Positions 25,087-36,000 of a stretch of 64,000 nt of DNA are shown in pieces (position 1 is the stretch's first letter; every line of letters starts with the position of its first letter). The stretch lies in the NCBI RefSeq assembly GCF_018873765.1, contig NC_057918.1:12160862-12224861 (forward strand). The letters are read 5' to 3'. The DNA is from Telopea speciosissima (Eukaryota; Streptophyta; Magnoliopsida; Proteales; Proteaceae). The notes below the pieces were generated by a model. The model was not told the origin of the DNA. It made no database searches and saw only the letters and a program-made list of their open reading frames with translations. Both the position numbers and the translations under genes were made by a program.

Positions 25087-25352
25087 TTGAACATGAAATT
25101 ACTGTTTTGCCCATCAAATTAACCATGTGCTCATTAAAGAGAAACTTCCCCCCCCTCTCATTTCTTCCTTTTTATTTCTGGGACAGAGAAGCTTCAAATT
25201 GGAGCTTTTTTTTTTTCTATATCTAAGCAACTTTTTGTACCGGTTCATTTACAAGAACAAAAAAACAAATCATTATTAACAAACACATTTTTATTCTTTT
25301 TTTTTTTTTGTTCCAGGGAACAAAAAACAAAGAAAGAGAAACAGAAGTGTTA

Positions 25353-25988
25353 TCATGCAGGCCCAAACTTGGCAACATGAAATTCTTTTCGCTGTAGTTT
25401 AAATTGTTCCAAATTAATAGTAAGGGGTTGATGAATGTTGAGCTCTTTGGTCATACCCTTTAAAATACTGAAATACTCACTCAAGGAACAATCACCCTGA
25501 TTCAAGTTAAAGAGTTTGTCATATAAATCATAAACACGAAAGATTTTCTTCTCCTGGGAAAATGTTTGCTTCAAGTCATCCCACACTCCTTTTGCGGTGG
25601 TGTAGAACATGACATTGGCAGCAAGAGCGGGATCCATACTGTTCCACAACCAGATGAGGAGGGTGTCATTCTCACACATCCACTCCTCATAAGCTTTCAT
25701 ATCAGCAAGTTCCTTTGAATCAACAGGAGGAGGGTCAGATAGAAGATACTTAAGCTTCCCTTTGGCATTAAAATAAACATTTACTGCCTGCGCCCAAAGC
25801 AGGTAATTAGCAACTCCATGTAGTTTGATAGTGGTAATCTGAACATTAACAGTGTCTGTAGTGGGTTTGGGATCAACCATAATGAAACCAACCGAAATTG
25901 ATAGTAACCTCAGCACAAATCTGATATAATAGAATGAAGTGGAGAATAATTCAACAGAACAGCACCTTATCCGAAAGCATACTACCAA
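25353..25988 (-). pseudogene. Copia gag (UBN2/retrotran_gag type)
   Basis: 211-codon minus-strand frame. The likely gag start is the Met of the block MVDPKPTTDTVN near residue 37. Next come NYLLWAQAVNVYF, WDDLKQTFSQ and IFRVYDLYDKLFNLNQGDCS, then EYFSILKGMTKEL, all typical of the N-terminal gag of Copia-type elements. The frame ends in unrelated sequence near 25353, so the protein is truncated before the zinc knuckle. Its orientation and position fit the 5' end of the minus-strand Copia scattered over 17-24 kb. Confidence 0.85.
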
Positions 25989-27529
25989 TCTATATCAAGA
26001 ACACCTTGGAATCACCCCAAAATTTGGGGGAAAACAATAGCAGCAATAGAAGGTAGCAAAAGTCTACCAAATACTGATCAAGGAGGCCTTCAAAGGTAGG
26101 GAACAATGCCCTGAAAACTCATAGTAATCCGGTAAACAGATCTGATAACAGTATTGATATTCATAGTAAAAAAGAAAAACTGCCAAAAAAACAGAATGCC
26201 ACCAGCAAGTTTTGGGAGAAAAATTACCACCAACGATCGGCAGTCTAGATGGGCTCCAAAATAGGATCGAAGAGCATTCTATAGGTGGGGAATAAAACCC
26301 CAAAAGCTCAACAAGATCTGATGGACAGATCAAAATTAATTTGTAATACTTACCTTCTGAAAAAGTACCCTAACAGAGTACTGCATGGAATGATAGAGAA
26401 CACCAATTAAACAAGATCAGCAATGCTGATCAGCTTCAGAAGTACGTCAAATGATTTTCCGAGAGGAGACTGAGATCCATGGACCTCCAACAGAGACTCT
26501 AACAGTAAACAACCCAATTAACCTTTTAATTTTAATAGAATGCACCGAACACAAAATACTCTGCAGGGACTTCTCCACTTCATCCACCCAGTCCTAATTC
26601 CATAGGCAACATCTTCCTCGGTTTCTCCCTACCCTATTGATGATTGAACTGAGGAAATACCAGAGTCTTCTTAATTCCAATTTGGTATGTCTTCTCAACT
26701 AAAACTATATCACCCGGCAAGCAAAACATTCACCATGGGACTTATTCAGTATATGTCTGAGATCATAATATCATCAGTTCATCACTTTACATCAGGGTCA
26801 TGTTTTCCTATGCCCGTATGCCAGTATGGTATGGCTTGAGATTGTCCTCAAGGTTATTAACACCAGTAAATTTCAAAGATTGCAAAATTTAAAACCATAG
26901 TGAGCAATTTTAATAGGATATAAGAGTAAGGCAGGATTTCCACTTTTGGAGTTTATCGCATTTGGATCTTTATTTTAATTTCGAAATTTAAGACCAACAG
27001 ATAAAATCTGCAATTTGGATCCTTAGTTGGTTAAGACTTCTTCCTAGAAAGTACAGTGTCCTAGAAATTATAGTGTAAGGATTCTCGAAGTGTTTATGAC
27101 AAGGAATTATGCAACTGTCGTTAGGTAAGTTTTCAAAACATCCTATCCACTTAGTGTGCAGCTTTTGACTTCCAACAGAATCTCCAGAGCAAACCTTTTT
27201 CTCTCAACAAGCCAAAGAAATACCCGGGATTCAGCAACTGATGATAAATAATCTAATAGTGTACCCATGGACTATGGTTTTCCATAATTTGCAGGATGTG
27301 ATTGATCGGGCTCCAGACAGAAATAAAACCAAGTAGAAGTAAAAGCTTGTCTACAATATACAAATCCCATTGCCAATTGTGATTATATTCTTGGTTATTG
27401 GGGGTATAAAAATTATACATTCATGGAATAATATCAGACAACAAATTCCCCCAGCAAATTTCTAGTTTTTTCTTTAGTTGTAGATTTCCTGTTGATTTGA
27501 TGTACAATAAAGACAAAGAAGCACATAAC
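25989..27529. other. Intergenic, with a weak RTE LINE remnant
   Basis: About 26570-26660 (CCACTTCATCCACCC and following) resembles the RTE LINE text at 18470-18550, so an old RTE fragment is likely. Otherwise no gene is recognisable. It ends about 1 bp from the stop codon of the mTERF gene, so the last 100-200 bp probably contain that gene's 3' UTR and polyadenylation signals. Confidence 0.4.
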
Positions 27530-28498
27530 TTACAAAGACGCTCTCTCTTCCAGAGAACGCAGCCGCATTTCGATCAAACGCTCCCTAAATTCACCATCGC
27601 TAACTTTCAGCATCTCCGACAAAGAAAGTAAGAGCCCATGCTCGACCAAAAGCCGATGCCGAGGCTTTATCTTCCCATCCAGGCTAAAAGAGAAATACTG
27701 GGGAAACCTCTTGAGCTCCGCCAAATCTCCATTCATCTCATTCAAGAAGTAGTCCACCTTGGGCTGAAAATTATTGGAAATACTAAACGTTAATAACCCA
27801 GGCGACCTCAAAACCATCTTACACGTCTCCTCGTACGAAAATCCCAAGCTCTGCAGATACTCGAGTTTAGGCACAAGGGTGCACTCCACGCTGGAAACCA
27901 AGAGGAGGGTCGTCTGGCAAGTGATTGCGTGAGAACCCACGAATCCAAGCCTGCGTAGGAAATACAGGGCAGGCTTCAAGTGATCATGAACGTTGGAAAC
28001 CAAGAGTCTGGGGCATCGAGCGATGGATGTGCGGATATCGTGAAATGGGATTCCGACATCATTGAGGAGGAAATCGAAGACAGGATAGAGATGGGTGTGG
28101 GGGTCGCAGGTGAGGAGCTGAGGATGCATTCCGAAGATGCGGCGGAAGTTAGAGCGTTCGATACCCATTGAGTAGAGACATTGCTCGACGGACTTGAGGG
28201 AGTCGACAGGAGCGGAGCGAAGATCTGGGTTCTTCTCGAGGGCTTTGGAGGAGTCAACGTTGAGGGCTTCGAGGTAGAGAAGCTTCTCGCGGAAAAGGAG
28301 ACCGGAATCGAAGGCGGAGGCTGGGTGTGTGGGGAGAGGAGTAGAGCGGGTGCGGGTTCTGAGAGGGGTGAAGCCGTCCAGTAGAATTTCGGAGCGTTTT
28401 CTTGGGGAAGGAATAGGGTGTTTGATGGGTTTTGGTGAAGAAGGCTGCGAGGAGTAAAGGAGAGGGGGTTTGTGGGGGAATTGCAATCGAATTATCAT
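27530..28498 (-). CDS. mTERF-family protein, probably chloroplast (MTEF1-like)
   Basis: Intronless frame of 322 codons. The first 60 residues are rich in Ser, Pro, Thr, Arg and Lys and nearly free of acidic residues, like a plastid transit peptide. The rest is a series of mTERF helical repeats, seen as [74 protein letters not shown] and [16 protein letters not shown], which has the proline-containing turn of this family. mTERF proteins bind organelle nucleic acid and act in transcription, splicing or ribosome maturation. The short size resembles Arabidopsis MTEF1-type proteins. The ATG at 28498 is the first in frame and keeps the transit-like region. No stops or shifts are seen, so it looks intact. 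The exact orthologue is uncertain. Confidence 0.88.
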   Translation of the reverse strand: MIIRLQFPHKPPLLYSSQPSSPKPIKHPIPSPRKRSEILLDGFTPLRTRTRSTPLPTHPASAFDSGLLFREKLLYLEALNVDSSKALEKNPDLRSAPVDSLKSVEQCLYSMGIERSNFRRIFGMHPQLLTCDPHTHLYPVFDFLLNDVGIPFHDIRTSIARCPRLLVSNVHDHLKPALYFLRRLGFVGSHAITCQTTLLLVSSVECTLVPKLEYLQSLGFSYEETCKMVLRSPGLLTFSISNNFQPKVDYFLNEMNGDLAELKRFPQYFSFSLDGKIKPRHRLLVEHGLLLSLSEMLKVSDGEFRERLIEMRLRSLEERASL

Positions 28499-30945
28499 CT
28501 CGAATCCAGCAATTGATCGTTGAATCAGAGAATGTGTTTAATACTTACTTGAATTTTCTGCTGGAACGAGAGGGAAAAACAAGCTAGGTTGATTGCGAGG
28601 GAAGCACGGAGATTTTGATGCGATGTTATCCATCGCTGAAGAGAGAAGGCCGGATCAATTTATTGATCCTTCGATGATCTGTCGGTCTGTGTTTGGCTAC
28701 ACGAGACGGACACAAGCGTGTTTGGTTACAGTTTTGTATTCAAGCAGGCTGTGATAAGTGTGGCCTCTGTCACTATAGCCTAGACTGGGGAAATGTTTCT
28801 TAGCGTGGTGGTGGTTTTTCAGTATAGTAGAGCACTGGCCTAAGTCCAACGTCCAAGAAAAGATCGCATGACCAATTCTTCCTCTCTGGTGGACTTTGAT
28901 AATTTGCATCCAAAATCATTTGTTGTAAAATTACTAAATCCCCATATTTTTGTTGGATTGGATCCTCCAACTCTCACCACGATTGGAGGAGAACTGAATT
29001 ACCTAACATAAGCCGAAAGAACCCTTCAAAATGTGGATGATGGGTCCATTTAAAGACCTACGATACTTTCCCCCAAAGAGGGATAAAGCCCTTGACCAAA
29101 TGAAATTGAGGTGATAATATGGTAAGTCAAGACTTTGGGCCTTATTGGGAGCCAAACAATGAGCCTAGACAATTTATGTACTCTCAAGGATCAGCTACAG
29201 TATGTGTGTGTGTGTGTTTTTTTTTTGTTTTTTTCTAATTTTATGAAAAGCCACAATGTGTTGTGAACTTGTGATAACAAAATCTATGAAAAAATCCAGA
29301 ATTTTGAAAATATCAAGAATTTGACGTCCAATGAGCTCAGTTCGACACCAAAATCATTAACCTCGATGTTGAATGTGTGATGAAGGAGGCACATTCAGCA
29401 TCGAATTGAGGTCATTTGATGTCGAACAAGTTCCATTTATGAACGTCAACACTTAACATTGAGAAGTTCAACTTGGAATGTGATCTGACATCGAGCAAGC
29501 ATCGAATGAGACATGCTCGACGTCAACTTTGAGCTTATTCCACATCGACTCACCCATTTTGGAGTCAAATTTCAACATTTCAACGAGGCCCTTAAACAAG
29601 TTGGTTCTGTTTTGGACCGGACTGGGTCTGACCTACTCAGGTTTAACCCAAAACTTTAAAACACTCATATGGCCATATCTTAGGCTCCAAAAGTCCAACT
29701 TAGATGATTCCAAAGATTTTTTGTTTTCATAAATTCTAGATACTTTTATTTGGCATGAAGGCCAGCGATATAGACATCAACTGTCCACTGAAAAATCCTT
29801 GAGTGAACAAGTACCTAGCACACTTAGTAGCTTGTGGTGTGTAAAAGCTCATTGCTATTAGGAGGTCTTGAATTCAAGCTTGTTGGTTCACACCTATCCA
29901 AAAAAAAAAAAAAAAAACTGCCCACTACAAATCTTCTAACTTTCCGACCGTCCAATGAAAAGTTGATCTCTCTCTAATCAATCAATCCAAAATACGTCAC
30001 ATTTGTAACAATAGTCGGGCCGGAGAAATGCTATGGAGAAGAGAGGTTCTCCATCTTCAGTCAATTTTTAGGGTTTATGGTTTATGAAATTGATATATGC
30101 GACAAGTTTGTAGGTAAGTGAATGATTGACATGTCACTTGCTGAATGGTTCCAACTAAAATCCCAAGTCAAGGAATGGCTCAAACCTAAAAAAATGTCAT
30201 ATCCAATGCACAAGGCTCCGTGTTTAGCAGGGTGTGAGAGGTGTCTCAAACCTCTAAACTCTTAAAAGGATAGATAAGACATGCCATCAAATAGCTTCTT
30301 TGTTGTCCAAACAACATCTCTCTTCCCTTCTTATTCTCGACATTCTTTCGAACAAATGATAATTCTATCGACCAAATAATAAGAATGAAGCTTTTGACGC
30401 AAAACTCTCGAACAAAACCAATGCTTAGCAAAATAGCTTATTTGAGCATTTATGAAAAAACTCATGTTGGCAATAGCAGTTGGCCGAAGAAGAGAGTAGA
30501 GTTGGGTAACACTTGTCTTTTTATTTTTTGGTAGAAGTTGGGTAACACTTGTCAATAAGAAAGAGAGAGTGTACATGATTTTTATTTTCAATGAGGGCAA
30601 TAGTGTCATTTACAAGTATACTTGAAAAATATTTATGCCAATGATGTGAGACCATTCTGTGGGGGAGCGTGGCTTCTATGCGCACAGGACCAATGAGAGC
30701 AGGCGTAGAAACATCTCGGGATGCAGGATTTCTATCTTTCATAAGGGGTGGGACGGTCATTTCTACCTCACAAAGAACTTTTCTCCGACAATGACATGCA
30801 TAAAATATGTATGAAAATGACATAATGACATGTCACCATTAAATTATTTAAAAAAATGCTTTTATATCCTATCTTGAAGAATTTTTGGATTTAAAACAAG
30901 GAGCAATTAAAAGTAAAAAAAGCTCAAGAAAGAATTACACTATAA

Positions 30946-30948
<3 letters not shown>
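28499..30948. other. Promoter side of mTERF and intergenic DNA
   Basis: 28499-28700 is the likely promoter and 5' UTR of the mTERF gene. Further on there is no gene I recognise. 29320-29540 is unusual, with many repeats of GACGTC-, CATCGA- and GACATCGA-like words, but it has no coding sense. A GT run lies near 29203-29216, and A runs lie near 29899-29917. Confidence 0.4.

Positions 30949-31015
<67 letters not shown>
30949..31015. repeat. (TA)n(GA)n compound microsatellite
   Basis: A TA run from about 30951 to 30984 passes directly into a GA run to about 31015. The adjoining MULE-type element has inserted just beyond its right end. Confidence 0.95.
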
Positions 31016-31017
<2 letters not shown>

Positions 31018-31026
31018 GTCATTTAG

Positions 31027-31216
31027 GGGGCTCTTCAATTCCTAAAAGTGTGCAGGGCGGCAATGTTAGGTGGAGATGCCGACACCTGGCAGCTCAGACA
31101 TCCAATAGTCCGAACTCATTGATATGGACCGGTGGATGTCCGAGTTGCTAGGTATCAACGTCTCCACCTAGCACTGCCGCACTACACACTTTATGAATTG
31201 GAGAGCATTAAAATTC
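31027..31216. mobile_element. MULE-type foldback MITE
   Basis: 190 bp, flanked by a perfect 9-bp duplication GTCATTTAG (31018-31026 and 31217-31225). The left arm (TTCAATTCCTAAAAGTGTGC, GGTGGAGATGCCGACACCTG) is nearly the reverse complement of the right arm, so the element folds on itself. A related half-element lies near 52470-52545, next to the expansin pseudogene. Confidence 0.88.
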
Positions 31217-31561
31217 GTCATTTAGATATTGTCTTTATTTAAAGGGGTAGACAAAGTAAAGCTAAAAATTCAGTTTTAAACCTTTTGATTACCAAAAAAA
31301 AAACCTTTTGATTTGATTAGTTAAATTATCTGGGCCTCTAAAGCCTGCATGGGTACGCTGGCCAGTGGGAGCGCACACAAGCATTGTCTTGGGTGAGATT
31401 TATGTCTTTCAATGAGGGAAGCACAATACTTTTGCAAGTTTATGTCTAGGTGCAGGGACCACGTGACCAAGTAATGTTATTTTCCCCTAAAATGAAATAC
31501 TTTTTGTATAGCCCGTCATATGAATCCATTTGAAAAATGAGAAAACTCGGAGTCATAGGAG

Positions 31562-31789
31562 CATGGTTTTAGTGCACGGTATGGATAGAATATGAGTCAC
31601 CTTCAAAATCAATATAATACTGATATGGTATCGGCACGGATCAGTTGTATTCGACAAATTTGCCCATGATTTTCTTTAAAAAATGTTTTTTTAACTGGTT
31701 TGCCTTTTGTCCATATCGTTTTACTGATACGACATTGCACAGTAACGGTGCAGTATTGACATATCGAGTGATCCATACCTCAAACCATG
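31562..31789. mobile_element. MITE with CATGGTTTTAG ends, copy 1
   Basis: Starts CATGGTTTTAGTGCACG and ends CTCAAACCATG. A second copy is at 53065-53308 with the same ends and a similar interior (GATATGGTATCGG-type words). It has no coding capacity, and I could not settle the target duplication. Confidence 0.65.
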
Positions 31790-31834
31790 ATGGAAGTGCC
31801 AATAGAAAACAATGGAAAACAATAATTCATTACT

Positions 31835-31981
31835 GGGGTGTTGTTCTCTGTGCCACAGCGCAAGCTGCGCCCAGGCACATGGGGGTGGTGGGCACAATGA
31901 TCACCCTGCCCCCTTGAGTGGCAGACCCATCACCCATGTGCCTCGGAGCAGCCTGCGCTGCGGCAGAGAGAACATCATCCC
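31835..31981. mobile_element. Family 1 foldback MITE, copy 3
   Basis: Starts GGGGTGTTGTTCTCTGTGCC and ends GGCAGAGAGAACATCATCCC. The inner arms (GCAAGCTGCGCCCAGGCACA and the complement at the right) match copies at 1928 and 6970. No clean target duplication is visible. Confidence 0.78.
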
Positions 31982-31999
31982 TTAATTAATTAATACCTA

Positions 32000-33027
32000 A
32001 ACGGGCTTCAATCAGGAATTTAATATTTCAGATGTAGGGATTAGGAAATATCAAATGCGTGTCGGGGATATTTCGGGTCTTTTCAGTTGGGCGTTTTTGG
32101 TTGAGAATGTTCAATGATTCTCTGTGTAGCAAGGTTGAAGAACAGGACTTCCGTCTGTTTGAATCTCGTGGTTCTCAAAATCGATTCTTAGCCCTCTATT
32201 TACCCTTTTTTTTTTTTTTAAATGATTATTTGTTAAGTAATTTTGTTGGTTGGTCTGGGAATTTCGGACGCCACCCGATTCTCTCGTTCGCCTTAAAGAC
32301 CGATTTTGCAGCTCGTCCGGTCGTGAGTTGTAAGCTCTACATCTCTATAGGCCTTCTTTTATTTCTTTCAATTTTTTTTTCTTTTTTTATTATTGCCTGT
32401 AATTTGTTTTCTTTTGCTGGATTCAACGAGTTTGTTTCGTTCTGTTGCTTGGGGGATTAATGTAGTTTTTTTTTTTCATGATTTCATTTGATTTTTTGTT
32501 CTTTCTGTTTGAATGAGGTTGGAATCTCTATTTGGGTACTGTTGCTTGATTTTGGTTGGCGTGACACTGGGTGTTTTTTCCCATCTGGTTTTGTAATGTG
32601 CAGTTTGGTTTGTAGTGAGTTTTTACCTTGAATGAGGTTCGGCAAATGTTAAGCATGGATTTTGGATTTTGGATTGATTGGATTCACTCTTTACCAATTG
32701 TGGATCTTTTTTATCTTTCTTAGTTTGTTTGAGGGATAAATAGAGGCTGGGTGGGAGTTGTTGTTTGTATCTTGAGGTAATCTTGTTAAATCTGAATTGG
32801 GTTTAAATTTCTGGTGGGCTCGATGCATTTGATGTCTCTGTGTGTTTCTAATGGGAATTCAAGTTGTTTGGAATGGGAGTTTCTGTTGCATTCTTCAGGG
32901 AATTGTGTTGATGCAAATGTACAAATGCATTAACGTAGAAAAGATGAAGAGGCGGACAAAATTTTAGCTATCATCTTGAAGGGTTTGCGACAAGGAATTA
33001 AGGGGTTTGCGGTGAAAAAGGTGTAGG
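32000..33027 (+). promoter_or_regulatory. Upstream region and likely 5' UTR of the MIKC* gene
   Basis: T-rich DNA directly upstream of the MADS-box start codon. MIKC* genes often have long 5' leaders, sometimes with an intron. The T-rich stretches after 32190 and 32460 would suit a leader intron, but I cannot fix splice sites. The frame at 32059-32460 has no recognisable domain and is probably not coding. Confidence 0.4.
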
Positions 33028-36000
33028 ATGGGGAGGGTCAAGCTAAAGATAAAGAGATTGGAGAATACCAGTGGCCGACAAGTGACCTACTCCAAAAGGA
33101 GGGCTGGCATCTTGAAGAAAGCTAGGGAGTTATCAATCTTGTGTGATATAGACATTGCCCTTCTCATGTTTTCACCAACCGGCAAGGCTACGTTGTGCCT
33201 TGGAGAACGAAGGTACTCCTTTTTCCTCTTTGTCAGGCTTAGTCAAATTTGATATATTCTCTCTTTTACTTGAGATGTCAGTTATTAGGCCTGTTACATA
33301 GGCTTACCCGCCTAGGCATCGGGATTGTTTGAAAATGTATAGGTTTCAGCTTCAACGACAATGGAGAAAACTATATTACTTTATTCACACTTTGCCATTA
33401 GCTATGTGTGATGTCTCTTATGCACTTTGCTAATTGCTACCCCTTCTTGTATGTTTATACATTTGGCCATTATTGTGTTCTTCTAGTAATACACATAGTA
33501 TTGACAATTACCGAAACAACATTTTGGTGGCTGTGCATTTGCAACAGACCGAGATTGACATGGGGCAACTAATGCAATGGTTGCTTGCACTCCATGACCA
33601 GAATTGGCCGAAGTTCTTCCTTACTTGCTGTTGATGCAGAATTGAGTGCTCGGTATCATGGCTAAAGAACTGTTTAAGTGAGCCTAGATCACATCATAAA
33701 TAATCATTTGAAAACATGAATTAAGAGATATGTGTTAAAGAGGCTAGAGAAGAACAATGTTGTTCTGACTTCTGATCTAGTTTTACCTGAACCACATTTC
33801 CAACTCTTCTATTAGAGTCAGACAGCTGATTCTTGGATGATACAGTGTATGCTGAATGTCATTTTGGTAGTTTTTTTGCAAATCAGAATGTCTCCATCTA
33901 AGAAAGGGGAGAACAATAGGGAAGAAAAAAGAAAATCTTCAATAGTTTCCTTCTGTCAGTATCCTTGATTACACCCCTCTCCGCATGTTGTTTCCAATAT
34001 ATCAAAGAAAATAAAAATAACCCTATTTCATGTTAGTCACGTGTATTTTCATATATTTTCCTGTTTTTTTACAAATTTTATGAAGAATATGATTCATGTC
34101 GTTTAGCTATTTTCTGTCTTGATGTAAAAGTAAGAAATTTTAGTGTAAACTGTAAGTGTTAGTTAAGTCATGAAATTCATGCTTTCTAATTGAAGCCTGT
34201 TTCTCTTTTTATTTTTATTCAAGTATTTATTTTCCAGAAAAGATAAGTTTATTTGGAGAATAATTTTACTTGGGTTTACCCAGGTTATGGGAATCATTTC
34301 ACCAGTAAAGGTTTTGATTCAGTTCATACAAGCACCATATGCTAATGGTAGAAACACTTTGCTTGAGAGCCACAATTAATCTAAATTCAAAATTATGTGG
34401 ATCTGTCTCTTCTTTCTTTTCTTTATGAGTGATTTTATTGATAATAAGACTGCCCACAAAGTATGCGTGAGCTCCTTTCACTTCTACACAACCAACATAA
34501 GTTTTACATTTTGTTCTTATTCATCATTCTTGTTTGAAACTTTGTCTGATAAATCTGGATTTTTCCATTTTATGTTCAGCACCATTGAAGAGGTCATAGC
34601 AAAGTTTGCCCAACTCACTCCACAGGAAAGGGCAAAAAGGTACAATGAATTTCATTCTGAATTGGAACTTATTTGTTTGTTTGTTTTTTATTTTTTAAAG
34701 GATGGATTGTATATGATTAAAAGTAGTGATTAACAGCTTTTCGGTGTATTTTTTAACAGGAAGTTGGAGAGCCTTGAAGTAAGTCTTTCTGTCACAATTT
34801 GTCCTTCTACTATGCACTAGATTACCCTTGCTTTAACCACCCCCCCACAAAAAAAAAAGGAAGAAGAAAAAAGCTTGGGTTTTGAACTATCATAACTATA
34901 TATTCATTAAAATGTTCTTGCACTTTCTTTGAGAGTATAGGCACTAAAGAAAACATTTAAGAAATTGGATCACGACGTAAATATTCAAGACTTTCTGGGT
35001 ACAAGGTATGTAATGATTTCAGTGAAGTTGGAACTCTTCCATCTGAATAAGGCTCAAGCTTTTGGTTGTGCCGCTTGGTAGTTAAAAGAAACCTGATATT
35101 CTTCTTTTGGTTTCTTGCAGCACCCAAACAATTGAGGTATGCATCAGGAACGAGTCAACAATGTACTTTAATTGTTTTCTGTTTGAGCTTATTCATGTTC
35201 ATAATATGTTTATTTTGCTAAAATTTCTCTGGGCAGGAATTGACTAATCAATCAAGACTATTGCAAGCTCAACTGTCAGAAGTACACAAGAGACTGAGGT
35301 TCATATTTGGAACCTACTGTCATTAAGTGTGGTGCTTTTGTTTTGGTTTCTTGTACAGTGACTTTTGACATGAAGCCTGCTATGAGCTTACTGTGTAAAT
35401 GTGTAAATAGAGTTTCCTGTTATATTTGAATCTTTATTTCATTTTTCTCTAAGGTATCATATATATATATTATATTCCAATTAGATCTTGAAAGTCACCA
35501 AGCCCACCAAGCCATATTTACTTTGTCTTGGCCCTTCTAGTTGATTATTGGTTGTCCTCATTAGTGTCGCATTGTGAGGAACAAAGGTACTCCAGGTACA
35601 GCATAGATAGAAGTTGATCTCCTTTATTCAATCATATATTTAACAAAGTCTTTGTTTTCTGAGGAAGTTTGAAGAAAAGATACAATAATTGGTTGTGCAA
35701 GATGAACTTGACAGCTATTCTAATGAATTTAGATGGAGGTTAATTGTTTATTATTTAAGGTTGATATGGGTAAAGGTAGCTGGAGGTTTAGACGATCTTT
35801 TGATGGCGTGAGTCCGATCTTATTATTTATCCTGCAATCTAATATTGATATAATGATAGCTGGAGCTCTAGGTGATCTTTTGATGGCCTGAGCCTGGTCA
35901 TATTATTGTTGTTACGTTAAGAAATTGAGATAATGATAGATGAAACTGTATACATATCAAAACATTTCATGTTTTCTTAGATGAAACTACATACATATCA

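Noticed and set aside
24909..25094. His/Tyr-rich frame on the minus strand and Val-rich frame on the plus strand
   Set aside because: Both read through the GGT trinucleotide tract; low complexity only.
32059..32460. 133-codon frame upstream of the MADS-box start
   Set aside because: T-rich, no domain, and in the expected 5' UTR or intron of the MIKC* gene.
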